Shown: positions 1 through 13,158 of the stretch, one piece after another
How positions within the stretch are numbered: the first letter of the stretch is position 1
How the letters are laid out: every line of letters begins with the position of its first letter
Source: Mactromeris polynyma
Lineage: Eukaryota; Mollusca; Bivalvia; Venerida; Mactridae
NCBI GenBank assembly: GCA_032209605.1
Contig: JASFXZ010000003.1
Span: 34,560,762 to 34,624,761, forward strand
DNA: 64,000 bases
Direction: 5' to 3'
Notes under the pieces: generated by a model
Database searches by the model: none
Told to the model about the DNA's origin: nothing
Seen by the model: only the letters and a program-made list of their open reading frames with translations
Translations under genes and position numbers: made by a program

Positions 1-3000
1 AACCCCGGTACGTATATGTTTCTTGTTTGTTACGATAGTAAACCTGACGTCTCGATGTAGGGGTCCGTTATTATCAAATTACACCACTTGTTCGGAATGA
101 AGGAAACCGTCTTATGTTAACATTCGCTAAAGTGCTTTGGATATTTGTATTGGTAACAAAAGAAGGGACTAGAACATCAAGCACATTATTTGATAAACAC
201 AAACATTCCCAAGGAAATTTCATTCATAATGGAACATTTGTAAACAGAACAAAATGGTAACTATTGGCATAAGGAAGAACAACAGTGGTTTTCCGAGTGA
301 AAGATAAGGAACGACCAATTGCAACTTAAATGTCAAACTCCGATGAGTAAACAATTAATCTGCCACTTTTGTCCGATGTCAGTTCCGGCATTAGACTACT
401 GTTGTTGCTAAAACATGCAATACATAGGTGGTTATGTTCAGATGAGCTCATCCAAGAAAATCGTATGTGACTAAAATTTGTGGGAAAATTACGGCCTAAA
501 ACCCGTTGAAAAAAACACATAAACAGATAGGTTTTCGCGTATTTATATGATTTAGATTACTCTTATTCAAATCTGAAAGTAAAGCTTTACTCCATATAAA
601 GTATTTTATACTAAATCATGGAGGGTCGAATACGGTGGTCTCTTTTGTTCGTTGATTTCATTATGGGTAGTTAAACTTGGTCCCACAAAGCTAGGACAGT
701 GTGACAAGTTCAAGGATAACATAGTTTTTGTTGAAGTAGTTTGTTAAAAACGTATCTAAAAATAATCTTATATAATCATCGCGGACTTCATTTTATCTGA
801 TAGAAAGGTTTGGTCATTGAACTAAATCATGAATAATGCAAATCCACATGAATCTTAAGAGATCAAAATGCCAATGATAGTATATACCCATATTTCTCCA
901 AGTGGATAAGTATGTATAATCTGTCTGGCCAATATTTATACAATGTATAACCCTATCGAATTTAATTGTACACTTTGAAGTAAAGAGTATGTATGCGTTT
1001 TATTTTTTAAAAACGGCGACACTATCTAATCATGTTAATGATAAGTTTAAAATGGCAAAATGGTTTATTTAGAACTTTAATTAACTGAAGATATGAGGCA
1101 CAGTGGTTCTTGAAGACTACTTAGAATTCAATTAAATTATAATTTATTAGTTCATACTCAAGTAATAAATTTTCTAGAAGATGCTTATTCAGTATATCGA
1201 CAATTCATCATTTTTTTCCAAGCTATGTGTATCCGGACAGTGTTGTTCGATTCATCAAGTGGATCTGTGCTATTTTTAATTGTTAGTACATTATCCGTGG
1301 TAAAGAAAAAACTGTTTAAAACCCAACGTTTGCCGTCCGCGCTCCGCTCTCAACTTTACATTACGCACAATGTCATTATCTTATTTGCAATGCAGACACA
1401 AAATACGGAAGAGAAGATGTTTACAAGCTTTTCTTTCTTGACATATCATCAAAGATGTGTCGAAGATTTTCTTGTAATATGCATTCCAGAAGAAATACTG
1501 ACACTTTCTGTCAATTGTTGTTACGACAAAGTTCGTCTAACTTGTAACATTAACGAAGGTTTTCACGTAGCTGATGAAAAGTGCAATGCGTAGAAGTTCA
1601 AACATTCACCTGTATTGTATGGTATATAAATTCTGAAGAAGATGTAATTTCAGGCCCATACAACTCACAGTACACCAAAAGCTTTTTAGTGCGTACCAGC
1701 CCTGTTTTATAACCTTTTTATAACACATTTGCTACTACATTGTTTTGTTGCGCAGTGGTATGAGGAAATAGGATAACACAAAGAAGTGAACAAGTAAAGC
1801 ATACATTGGTCTCCATAGAATAGAATCAAAGATTTTAAATTCTACAATATAGTAAAGAAACGGGTTATAACGAACGAGAATTTTCAATATGCATGTTTAA
1901 AAGTATTTTTAATCTGCATAATACGGATTTTGACAAAATTGAACTACATACATACACATCTTAGTCAAACCAAATGCAATGTTGTTGGGTTAGGAACGTG
2001 ATTTTCTTTTTGTGTTGCAAATGTTCACGTGTTCAACGAAAACATTACGTATCAGATTCCTCGTCAGACTGGGATCTCGTGGACTGTGCTTAAACGCGCC
2101 CGTTCTCGGCCGTTCCTAGACCACCTTAGTTACTCATCAAATCCACATTCATGTGTGGTCGGTGTACTACTAGACGGCATGTGCGCTAACAGTGGTAACT
2201 TTGCATACATGGATTTTGGCGCGATCAGTCAAGTTTCCTTACCATTTTATTGTCCGTGTATGGGTGCAAATTTGCCACTATTTAGAAACATATGCAACAG
2301 AAATAATTATTAATAGACTTGTTTAAACACCATGATTGAATATGATTAAACGGTCATTAATAATGTGTAAAATATTGCTAAGCCAAAAAGCGCATTAGAA
2401 AACAGAGACAAAGATATGCTTCCCACATGTTCACTTTCATAGCAGTTCGTAAGCATACCTCATATGATGGTTATGTGAATGTGGTTGAAAAGCTACCATT
2501 AAGTGGATATAGCAAAATACCACATACAAAGTGTGATGCCATACAACACGTGATTTCTAAAGAAATATTTGGTTTTGTTGTTTCTTCAATTGTCTTACAC
2601 GAGATTATCAAAATAACTTTTATTCTTGAATAATATAACAGTCGGTTTCTACTCTTTGATTCGAACGTGATATGATTATTGCAGACACTTCAAAACTGAC
2701 GGAATGCAATAATTTCTAATGGAATTATGGGTTTTATGAGAATCACAGTTCGTTTGATGTGTGCGTGTGGTGATCTATAGACATTATCAGGGAATATTTA
2801 CATGCTATCACTTTCAAGACGGCTTGGCTTGGACTGGAACATAAACGATCCAAATTTGCATTTTGTCTGTTAACTCAAACCCTTTGTTTTGATTTCAGTA
2901 TGCGTAAATATTAAAGTAGTTGTATCAACAGTTGTTCATGTAATTGAAAGTTACAGCTATTCCATTGACTATGAATTATCGAGACACCGACAGAGCTTGA

Positions 3001-3049
3001 CGTTTACATTAATAAAAGTAAAATGATTATTTATTATAGTGTCACCCAT
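1..3049. other. Non-coding stretch, no feature recognised
   Basis: AT-rich. The longest plus-strand frames (1225-1593, 122 residues; 2029-2313, 94 residues) show no domain, signal peptide or splice context that I can support. Confidence 0.5.
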
Positions 3050-3281
3050 ATTAAAAGTGGCAGTCATTTCTGACTTATGAGACACCTACTTTCTGAGCAC
3101 ATTTGCTTCCCGAGTCCAATCCTTTAATGCCAGACACCAGGCATGTAGACACATGGTAACTATTATTTAACTAGCTGGCAGCTCACCAACCGGCCATATC
3201 GGAACAGACCCCTGCCGGGATGCGAACCTTCGACCTCCCGCCCCCAATGCGGATGCCTTAATCACTCGACCGCGGAGACAG
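3050..3281 (-). mobile_element. tRNA-derived SINE
   Basis: Read on the minus strand, the head begins near 3281 with an RNA polymerase III A box GGTCGAGTGATTAAGGC (3271-3255) and a B box GGTTCGCATCC (3228-3218), spaced as in a tRNA gene. A tRNA-like pseudo-anticodon region lies between them. A non-tRNA body follows to about 3050. The cloverleaf is imperfect and a body is attached, so this is a SINE and not a functional tRNA gene. The 3' end is approximate. Confidence 0.7.
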
Positions 3282-5312
3282 TTACATTGATATGTTGGCA
3301 ATTAGGAAACTATCACTATCGTGTCTGTTAATAGTATCATCGTTTCCCTCACTAGAATGTAAGTTGCAATTTCTCTCCACCCGAATTAATTAATTCATTA
3401 ATTGAAATAATGTACGACGCGGGAGTCAATTTTCAGATTTTTATAAGATATGTATAACATATTGCCACATATGCATATATTGTCGACATGTTCATTTCCA
3501 TTCCGTCACTAAAAGTTCAGCAAACAATAGATGTGCGGTTATTCTTGCTCGTTGAATTTGCGATAATTAAATAGTAAATGAAAACTTAATAACGTACATC
3601 ATGTAGCAATTGTCATCATATATATGTGTAAAATGTGTCGCTATAGATTGTGAATGTAATTCATTACTCGGGACAGGTTGATACCACAAGGTGCATTTGT
3701 GCTTAGTTAATCGGATATACAACTAAGCATGCTAAATCAGAATTGAAAGGTTTATCAATGGTTTATGGTATACACAAACTTCGTTACCACAACATTTGAT
3801 TGGAGAGCCTGAATGTAGCTTACTGTATTTCGACAAGCATAGCAATATAATTCTAAATTGGACAGTGTTATAATGTTGGTACTGAATAGTAGCGCGGCTC
3901 ATGTGCGTTTCATTATATTACTAACATCGCAGAAAATACATTAACACTGTTCGGAGTCCTCGGGATACGCCATTTGATCAGCTTATTTATGTACATAACT
4001 GAGATAGTGATATAATTCTGCCTAACGCGCACATGGCAGCAGTGACAAATGTTTCTGTCATAAAATATTACCGTGTGTATGATAGCTATGTATTTAATTT
4101 TATGTTCTTGTTTACTATCACTGTGAATTGTAACGACGTTCTCTGCAGTACTTTTACCAACTTGTACACTAGTACTCATCTGTATACGAAATGATGAAAT
4201 GCTTCATTGCTGTACCGACACAAACCTTATATGCAATGTATTTGATCACAGATAAAGCACACCGAAAATAACATTCCAAAACATAAATAAAATATAGAAC
4301 AGCGTGTCACTATTTTATGCATCTTTCCAGAAGCTCTTGCTTGTCAAAGTGTGAAGAAACGACATTTCGGTGTATAACGGTGTTTAACGGTGTATAACGG
4401 TGTATACCGGTACGTAAATGCTTTATGTTTGAATCAATCTGTATCTACGTTCACCAGTTTGGGAAGAAGAACATCTATATAGATACATACATTCGCTTAG
4501 AATGTGCGATCCTTGAAAGATTAGTGATAGTTACAAGTATTACAGGCATCTTTTGACATTTATAATCATGTAAGGCGTGCTGGAATTGCGTTTTCATCGT
4601 CAATAATATATTTCATATTCAACATTGAGTATAAATGACTGATGTTGGAACAGAGAGATAAATTATACGTATCTTAAATAAATCATCGATTGGAACTGAG
4701 TTGTAATTTCGCGTATATCAGCCCAACCTGCACAATATAAATATACTCATAGATATACCTACCGGTATTAATGTCTGTCGTTCTCATTGTTCTCAAGTTC
4801 GTATTGCAATAAGAAAATTATTCACACTGTTTCCGAGATATACAGTACATATAACAAGGCCAATTATTAACTCCGAGGTATTTTGCAAACAAGACCAGTT
4901 ATATGGAGATACGCTGCAACTCCATATATAACTTACATTATTGTGTTTTATGATAAAATTGAATTCAACCATTTGGTATATATACCGATATGTTATTGAC
5001 AGCAAAGAAAATGTCATTTGATTGAACTATTGCAATATGACTGTCATTCCAGCAAGTAAAAATGCAAATTGACTCTGACACTCGATCTCATCTGCAATAG
5101 TTATACAAAACACGATGGCCTGTTCATACATAATTACTATACTTACTACATTATATACGCAATGCGGAATCATGCCACAGTATACATTCACACTGCTGCA
5201 GATAATATTTGCTAAATGCCAGTCATAATATGCATGTTCCTTTCGCAAATTAGCAATAGCATATATATGTCGTCATGTATTGGCGCCTGTTCTGTCCATC
5301 TACAACATATAC
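3282..5312. other. Non-coding stretch
   Basis: Nothing beyond the decamer repeat at 4367. Short minus-strand frames (3913-4179, 4793-5017, 5027-5248) are unrecognised. Confidence 0.5.
4367..4411 (+). repeat. Short decamer repeat
   Basis: About four units of CGGTGTATAA. Confidence 0.8.
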
Positions 5313-8300
5313 TTTACTATGCTTCATAAACTTCTTTACCATGCTACATAAACTTCTTTACGATGCTACATAAACGTCTGTACCATGCTTCATAAACTTC
5401 TTTACGATGCTACATAAACGTCTGTACCATGCTTCATAAACTTCTTTACGATGCTACATAAACTTCTTTACCATGCTACATAAACTTCTTTAACATGCTA
5501 CATAAACTTCTTTACCATGCTACATAAACTTCTTTACCATGCTACATAACCTTCTTTACCATGCTACATAAACATCTTTACGATGCTACATAAACTTCTT
5601 TACGATGCTACATTAACTTCTTTACCATTCTACATAAACTTCTTTACGATGCTACATAAACATCTTTACGATGCTACATAAACTTCTTTACCATGCTACA
5701 TAAACTTCTTTACGATACTACATAAACTTCTTTACTATGCTACATAAACTTCTTTACGATGCTACATTAACTTCTTTACCATTCTACATAAACTTCTTTA
5801 CGATGCTACATAAACATCTTTACGATGCTACATAAACTTCTTTACCATGCTACATAAACTTCTTTACGATACTACATAAACGTCTTTACTATGCTACATA
5901 AACGTCTTTACGATGCTACATAAACGTCTTTACCATGCTACATAAACGTCTTTACGATGCTACATAAACGTCTTTACCATTCTACATAAACTTCTTTACG
6001 ATACTACATAAACGTCTTTACGATGCTACATAAACGTCTTTACCATTCTACATAAACGTCTTTACCATGCTACATAAACGTCTTTACCATGCTACATAAA
6101 CTTCTTTACCATGCTACATAAACGTCTTTACCATGCTACATAAACGTCTTTACTATGCTACATAAACGTCTTTACGATGCTACATAAACGTCTTTACCAT
6201 GCTACATAAACGTCTTTACTATGCTACATAAACGTCTTTACGATGCTACTTAAACTTCTGTACGATGCTTCATAAACTTCTTTACGATGCTTCATAAACT
6301 TCTGTACGATGCTACATAAACTTTTTTACCATGCTGCATAAACTTCTTTACGATACTACATAAACTTCGTTACCATGCTACATAAACTTCTGTACCAAGC
6401 TACATAAACTTCTTTAACATGCTACATAAACTTCTTTACCATTCTACATAAACTTCTTTACGATGCTACATAAACTTCTTTACCATGCTACATAAACATC
6501 TTTACCATTCCACATAAACTTCTTTACGATGCTACATAAACTTCTTTACCATGCTACATAAACTTCTTTACCATGCTTTATAGACTTCTTTACCATGCTA
6601 CATAAACTTCTTTACCATGCTACATAAACTTCTTTACCATGCTACATAAACTTCTTTACAATGCTACATAAACTTCTTTAACATGCTACATAAACTTCTT
6701 TAACATGCTACATAAACTTCTTTACCATGCTACATAAACGTCTTTACTATGCTACATAAACTTCTGTACCATGCTACATAAACTTCTTTACCATGCTACA
6801 TAAACTTCTGTACCATGCTACATAAACTTCTTTACCATTCTACATAAACTTCTTTACCATGCTACATAAACTGTTTTACCATGCTACATAAACTTCTTTA
6901 CGATGCTACATAAACTTCTTTACCATTCTACATAAACTTCTGAACCATGCTGCATAAACTTCTTTACCATGCTACATAAACTGCTTTACCATGCTACATT
7001 AACTTCTTTACAATTCTACATAAACTTCTTTACCATTCTACATAAACATCTTTACGATGCTACATAAACTTCTTTACCATTCTACATAAACTTCTGTACC
7101 ATGCTGCATAAACTTCTTTACCATGCTACATAAACTTCTTTACCATGCTTCATAAACTTCTTTACGATGCTACATAAACTTCTGTACCATGCTACATAAA
7201 CTTCTTTACCATTCTACATAAACTTCTTTACCATGCTACATAAACTTCCTTACCATAATACATAAACTTCTTTACCATGCTACATAAACTTCTTTACCAT
7301 GCTACATAAACTTCTTTACCATGCTACATAACCTTCGTTACCATGCTACATAAACTTCTTTACCATGCTACATAAACTTCTTTACCATGCTACATAAACT
7401 TCTTTACCATTCTACATAAACTTCTTTACCATGCTACATAAACGTCTTTACCATGCTACATAAACGTCTTTACGATGCTACATAAACGTCTTTACCATTC
7501 TACATAAACTTCTTTACGATACTACATAAACGTCTTTACGATGCTACATAAACGTCTTTACCATTCTACATAAACGTCTTTACCATGCTACATAAACGTC
7601 TTTACCATGCTACATAAACTTCTTTACCATGCTACATAAACGTCTTTACCATGCTACATAAACGTCTTTACTATGCTACATAAACGTCTTTACCATGCTA
7701 CATAAACGTCTTTACCATGCTACATAAACGTCTTTACTATGCTACATAAACGTCTTTACGATGCTACTTAAACTTCTGTACGATGCTTCATAAACTTCTT
7801 TGCGATGCTTCATAAACTTCTGTACGATGCTACATAAACTTTTTTACCATGCTGCATAAACTTCTTTACGATGCTACATAAACTTCGTTACCATGCTACA
7901 TAAACTTCTGTACCAAGCTACATAAACTTCTTTAACATGCTACATAAACTTCTTTACCATTCTACATAAACTTCTTTACGATGCTACATAAACTTCTTTA
8001 CCATGCTACATAAACTTCTTTACCATTCTACATAAACTTCTTTACGATGCTACATAAACTTCTTTACCATGCTACATAAACTTCTTTACCATGCTTTATA
8101 GACTTCTTTACCATGCTACATAAACTTCTTTACCATGCTACATAAACTTCTTTACAATGCTACATAAACTTCTTTAACATGCTACATAAACTTCTTTAAC
8201 ATGCTACATAAACTTCTTTACCATGCTACATAAACGTCTTTACTATGCTACATAAACTTCTGTACCATGCTACATAAACTTCTTTACCATGCTACATAAA

Positions 8301-9382
8301 CTTCTGTACCATGCTACATAAACTTCTTTACCATGCTACATAAACTTCTGTACCATGCTACATAAACTTCTTTACCATTCTACATAAACTTCTTTACCAT
8401 GCTACATAAACTTTTTTACCATGCTACATAAACTTCTTTACGATGCTACATAAACTTCTTTACCATTCTACATAAACTTCTGTACCATGCTGCATAAACT
8501 TCTTTACCATGCTACATAAACTGCTTTACCATGCTACATTAACTTCTTTACAATTCTACATAAACTTCTTTACCATTCTACATAAACATCTTTACGATGC
8601 TACATAAACTTCTTTACCATTCTACATAAACTTCTGTACCATGCTGCATAAACTTCTTTACCATGCTACATAAACTTCTTTACCATGCTTCATAAACTTC
8701 TTTACGATGCTACATAAACTTCTGTACCATGCTACATAAACTTCTTTACCATTCTACATAAACTTCTTTACCATGCTACATAAACTTCCTTACCATAATA
8801 CATAAACTTCTTTACCATGCTACATAAACTTCTTTACCATGCTACATAAACTTCTTTACCATGCTACATAACCTTCGTTACCATGCTACATAAACTTCTT
8901 TACCATGCTACATAAACTTCTTTACCATGCTACATAAACTTCTTTACCATTCTACATAAACTTCTTTACGATGCTACATCAACTCCTTTACCATTCTACA
9001 TAAACTTCTTTACCATTCTACATAAACTTCTTTACCATTCTACATAAACTTCTTTACCATTCTACATAAACTTCTTTACCATTCTACATAAACTTCTTTA
9101 CCATGCTACATAAACTTCTTTACCATTCTACATAAACTTCTTTACCATGCTACATAAACTTCTTTACCATTCTACATAAACTTCTTTACCATTCTACATA
9201 AACTTCTTTACCATTCTACATAAACTTCTTTACCATTCTACATAAACTTCTTTACCATTCTACATAAATTTCTTTACCATGCTACATAAACTTCTTTACC
9301 ATTCTACATAAACTTCTTTACCATGCTACATAAACTTCTTTACCATGCTACATAAACTTCTTTACCATGCTACATAAACTTT
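5313..9382 (+). repeat. 22-bp satellite array with higher-order structure
   Basis: About 185 tandem units of 22 bp, consensus CATAAACTTCTTTACCATGCTA, over 4.07 kb. Variant units (CGTCTTTAC, ACCATTC, CGATGC, TTCATAAAC, TACTTAAAC) form long ordered patterns. Rare variants recur exactly 1518 bp (69 units) apart: GCTACTTA at 6245 and 7763, CCAAGC at 6395 and 7913, CCATGCTTTATAG at 6571 and 8089. Later the spacing becomes 1496 and then 1540 bp, which shows whole-unit gain and loss. A smaller 154-bp (7-unit) duplication lies at about 5602-5725 and 5757-5885. The right end (8940-9370) is homogenised to the CCATTC variant. The unit contains TAA stops and does not encode protein. There are no unique spacers, so it is not a CRISPR array. 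Confidence 0.97.
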
Positions 9383-12191
9383 CGAACGAATTATCATTTA
9401 ACAAGACATATCTATACAAACGATAATCGGCGCAAGTTGACATAAGCGAAGTTGTTGTAGTTTTAGTGGTTGAAAGTTTTAGTTATCGCACGTTAACATG
9501 TTAATAGAATCAATAAATAAAGACAGTGGCATATAAGAATACTGCTTTCGTTCATTTGTTTATTTTATAAATATATTTAAAAAACATGTATGGTAGAAAT
9601 AGTTTGTTCCATTATAAAACATTTAATAAAGTGCGTACATTATTGTACAACAAAACCTTGTTACGTTTCAGAAATCTACATAAAATCACTTTTTGGGTCT
9701 TCATTTAAAAAACATATTCATTTATATGATATTTACGGATTTATTATAGATATTAAGTGAACCTGTCTACTTCAAACTGTATCAAAGATATCAAGACTTT
9801 AGAATCGATGAAGGAGTAAACAGAGTTTTCAAAACATTAATCCTATTTCACCTTACTTTGTATTGAATCCGTTTGGCTATCACAACTATAGAAAACGTAA
9901 TACTTACTATTGACTTTGTCGGATTAAAATAACATTGCTTTTATTTTGATAAAATAACCTCGTTCTATGTTCATGTATAAAGTACAATAATTCCTCAGTA
10001 ATTAAAAGTCTAATTCGTGGATACATATTTCCACATTTCTTGGGCAGACGAATTCTTTCATTACATTCCAGCGTTTACAACTTGAACAAACTAGAGTCCA
10101 GTTTTGGCTGTACTCAATTTGCTTCGAGATTTAATTTAAGATTCGATTGATTTACGCACCCCTGTGACGCAAATAGGAAAAGCAAACGTATTACGACTGT
10201 TCCGAAAAATAGACAAACGAAGTGAGGAGTGCTAATGTTTTTAACGTTCATTACTTTGGTTTAATTATTGCTCTTCAAAATTGATTACAACTAAAAATTC
10301 CCGCGTGTGAAATAATTAAACATTCCGCTGTATTTTACTTAAGTGTTTGGTGTTATAACAATGTTAAGTAATTGTTAATTACTTGATTTTTAGTTTAAGA
10401 GGCTAGATTGTGTTGCAATATATAAACTTGATGATATTGCACTGATATTAGTACAAATGTAACAACAGTTACTGCATAACTCGGTGAATTCTTTGTGTTG
10501 TCTTCTGTGTATTGGTATAATTGTTACAAAAATGAAATACTTTACGACTGAAATTCAACCGGATAAGTGCTGATTAATTGGTTATGACTGTATGCCAAAA
10601 TGCTTCCTGTTTTTGTGACGTTTGCAATTCCTTAGAGTTGCAGGTGTTCTAATCAGACATAGTAATTGTATTGTGTCTTTAGAAAGGATTGTATTTTTTG
10701 CTAAAGCTGATTTATTTCCAAGCAAAAGCTTCTTCTTGACGTAAATTTCGCAAGGTGGTGTTCAGATGTCGCCAGGTTATCTCAGAAACACGTTTTGGGC
10801 GTCGTATAAAAACGATACAATTTATTGAACAACTTCATGTAACATTAAAAGGTGTATCGTTTTATTGATAATTATTCTCCTGCGGTTCTTATCCCGTAAC
10901 GTCTGGAGGCTCGGGACTATATATCAACTACGGTAAAACCTCACCTACAGACTACCTCAATTATAAGACCACCTCAAAATTAAGAACACAATTTTCAAAT
11001 ACCCTTTTTCTGTTTTGCTCTGTTTTCATCCTTAATATTTAGACCATCTCAATAAGAAGACCAGTTTGCAAAGGGTCCTAAAGGTGGTCTTATTATTCAT
11101 GTTTACTGTAAAATAATTCCTCTCATTTATACCAGCTCGACATTAAGACCACCTTATTTTCGTCGATCTTTTATTTTATTTCTCTTCCACATTTTAATTC
11201 AATACTCAGATCCCTATTCTGACCGATTTTTTTCAGAAGCAGTTTTAGAAGTATTATTTCTATGGTTTCATTGTATTTACACATTACGTAACCAGAAATT
11301 TTCAGTGCAGAAAATCGGCGAAAAAAATAATTTTATTTACATGAAGTTGAGAGTTTTTAAATTTTGTGAGTTTCTTAATTTATTTTTTCTCTTGTTGAAA
11401 TAATGTCACTTTTTTGGCAATAATGTTGAATGGTTACGTACGCCAGAAAATCTATGTTGAACTATTCAACTATTTTTCTATTATTCTACTGTAACATCTG
11501 GATCTTATTGAAAATTATAACGAGAGATTTATTGGTATTTTACAAATAATTTACCTAACAGACAATTACTAATCTGCACGTGCACTTAAAATATGTATCT
11601 GACACATCTGAACGTAAACAATTTGAACGACTTCATCAATATAATACCAATAAAATAAGCGTGTTTAATCATGTTATACATGTACAAAACTTGTAATTAA
11701 CCCACTTGTTAATAATAATAAAATTTCAATTAGATAAAATATAAATTTGTTTTCGAAATATATAGAGAAATATATTATAAGTATTTTTTTTTTGATAATG
11801 AAAAACTATTATTATGCAAAATGTTTTGTTTAAATTAAAATGAGCAAAATATAGCATAATATAACTTTAACTTAAATCTAAATTACTAACACTACTTTAG
11901 TAAAGCTTTAGTAATGTATAAACAATAAAAGTTGTTGAGTAATACAGTGCAACAATTAACACCCTTTGGGAAGGGAACATGTTTCCTGTTGCTAAGAGGT
12001 TGTTGCTCAACAGATGCTAAATTAATAATCAATTCTTACTACAGGGGAAATGATTATGTTTTAAAGAGAGGCTGTTACTGAGGCGTAGGCCCTGTATGTA
12101 AATTATGGACAGTGAAGCGTAGTGAATACCACATTCACAAAACAGAGGATTGCCTATACATATCTCTTGGACAGGAAATAAAATGAAACTA
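9383..12191. other. AT-rich non-coding stretch with one MITE-like element
   Basis: Apart from the element at 10929-11112, I see only a weak stem (AAAACGATAC near 10810 and GTATCGTTTT near 10855). Frames are short throughout. Confidence 0.5.
10929..11112. mobile_element. MITE-like element of the 'GACCACCTCAA' type
   Basis: The left end TACGGTAAAACCTCA and right end TCATGTTTACTGTA are imperfect inverted repeats. The interior has AAGACCACCTCAAAATTAAG and CCATCTCAATAAGAAGACCA, a repeat I recall as abundant in mollusc genomes. A stray ATTAAGACCACCTTAT at about 11144-11160 suggests a second fragment. Confidence 0.6.
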
Positions 12192-13158
12192 TAGAGGGGT
12201 TATAACATAAAAATAAAAAGGAGAGGTTATAACATGACAATAAAAAGAAGGGGTTATAACATGACAATAAAAATGAAGGGGTTATAACATGAAAATAAAA
12301 AGGAGGAGTTATAACATGAAAATATAAAGGAGGGGTTATAACATGAAAATAAAAAGGAGGGGTTATATCATGAACATAAAAAGGAGGGGTTATAACATGA
12401 CAATAACAAGAAGGGGTTATAACATGAAAATAAAAAGAAGGGGTTATAACATGAAAATAAAAAGGAGGGGTTATAACATGAACATAAAAGGAGGGGTTAT
12501 AACATGAACATTAAAAGGAGGGGTTATAACATGAAAATAAAAGGAGGGGTTATAACATGGAAATAAAAAGAGGGGTTAAAACATGAAAATAAAAAGGAGG
12601 GTTTATAACATGGAAATAAAAAGAAGGGGTAGTAACATGAAAATAAAAAGGAGGGGTTATAACATGAACATAAAAGAAGGGGTTACAACATGAAAATAAA
12701 AGAAGGGGTTATAACATGAAAATAAAAAGGAGGGGTTATAACATGAACATAAAAAGGAGGGGATATAACATGAACATTAAAAGGAGAGGTTATAACATGG
12801 AAATAAAAAGGAGGGGTTATAACATGGAAATAAAAAGGAGGGTTTATAACATGGAAATAAAAAGAAGGGGTTATAACATGGAAATAAAAAGGAGGGTTTA
12901 TAACATGGAAATAAAAAGAAGGGGTTATAACATGGAAATAAAAAGGAGGGGTTATAACATGAACATAAAAAGGAGGGGTTACAACATGAAAATAAAAGGA
13001 GGGGTTATAACATGAAAATAAAAGGAGGAGTTATGACATGAACATAAAAGGAGGGGTTATAAGATAAAAAAAAATGAGTAGGAGTTATAACATGAAATCT
13101 AAATGAAGGAGGGAATGTAAGATGGACATAAAAAGCAGGAGGCGTTATAACATGGTTA
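12192..13158 (+). repeat. 27-bp minisatellite
   Basis: About 36 tandem units with the core GGAGGGGTTATAACATGAAA followed by an A-rich run. Units are 26 or 27 bp. Where 27-bp units are consecutive (12716-13015) the frame stays open and reads a 9-residue repeat of the type IKRRGYNME. Units of 26 bp break the frame elsewhere. There is no flanking coding sequence, splice site or codon-use signal, so the peptide is probably not made. Unit variants (ATGAACATA, ATGGAAATA, GGGTTTATA) occur in runs, as expected from local duplication. Confidence 0.95.

Noticed and set aside
5313..9382. CRISPR-like array of short repeats
   Set aside because: Units are contiguous with no unique spacers, and the genome is clearly eukaryotic.
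12192..13158. Repeated ribosome-binding-site and ATG look-alike (GGAGG then ATG)
   Set aside because: It is a by-product of the 27-bp satellite unit. The window shows spliced eukaryotic genes, so bacterial translation signals are irrelevant.
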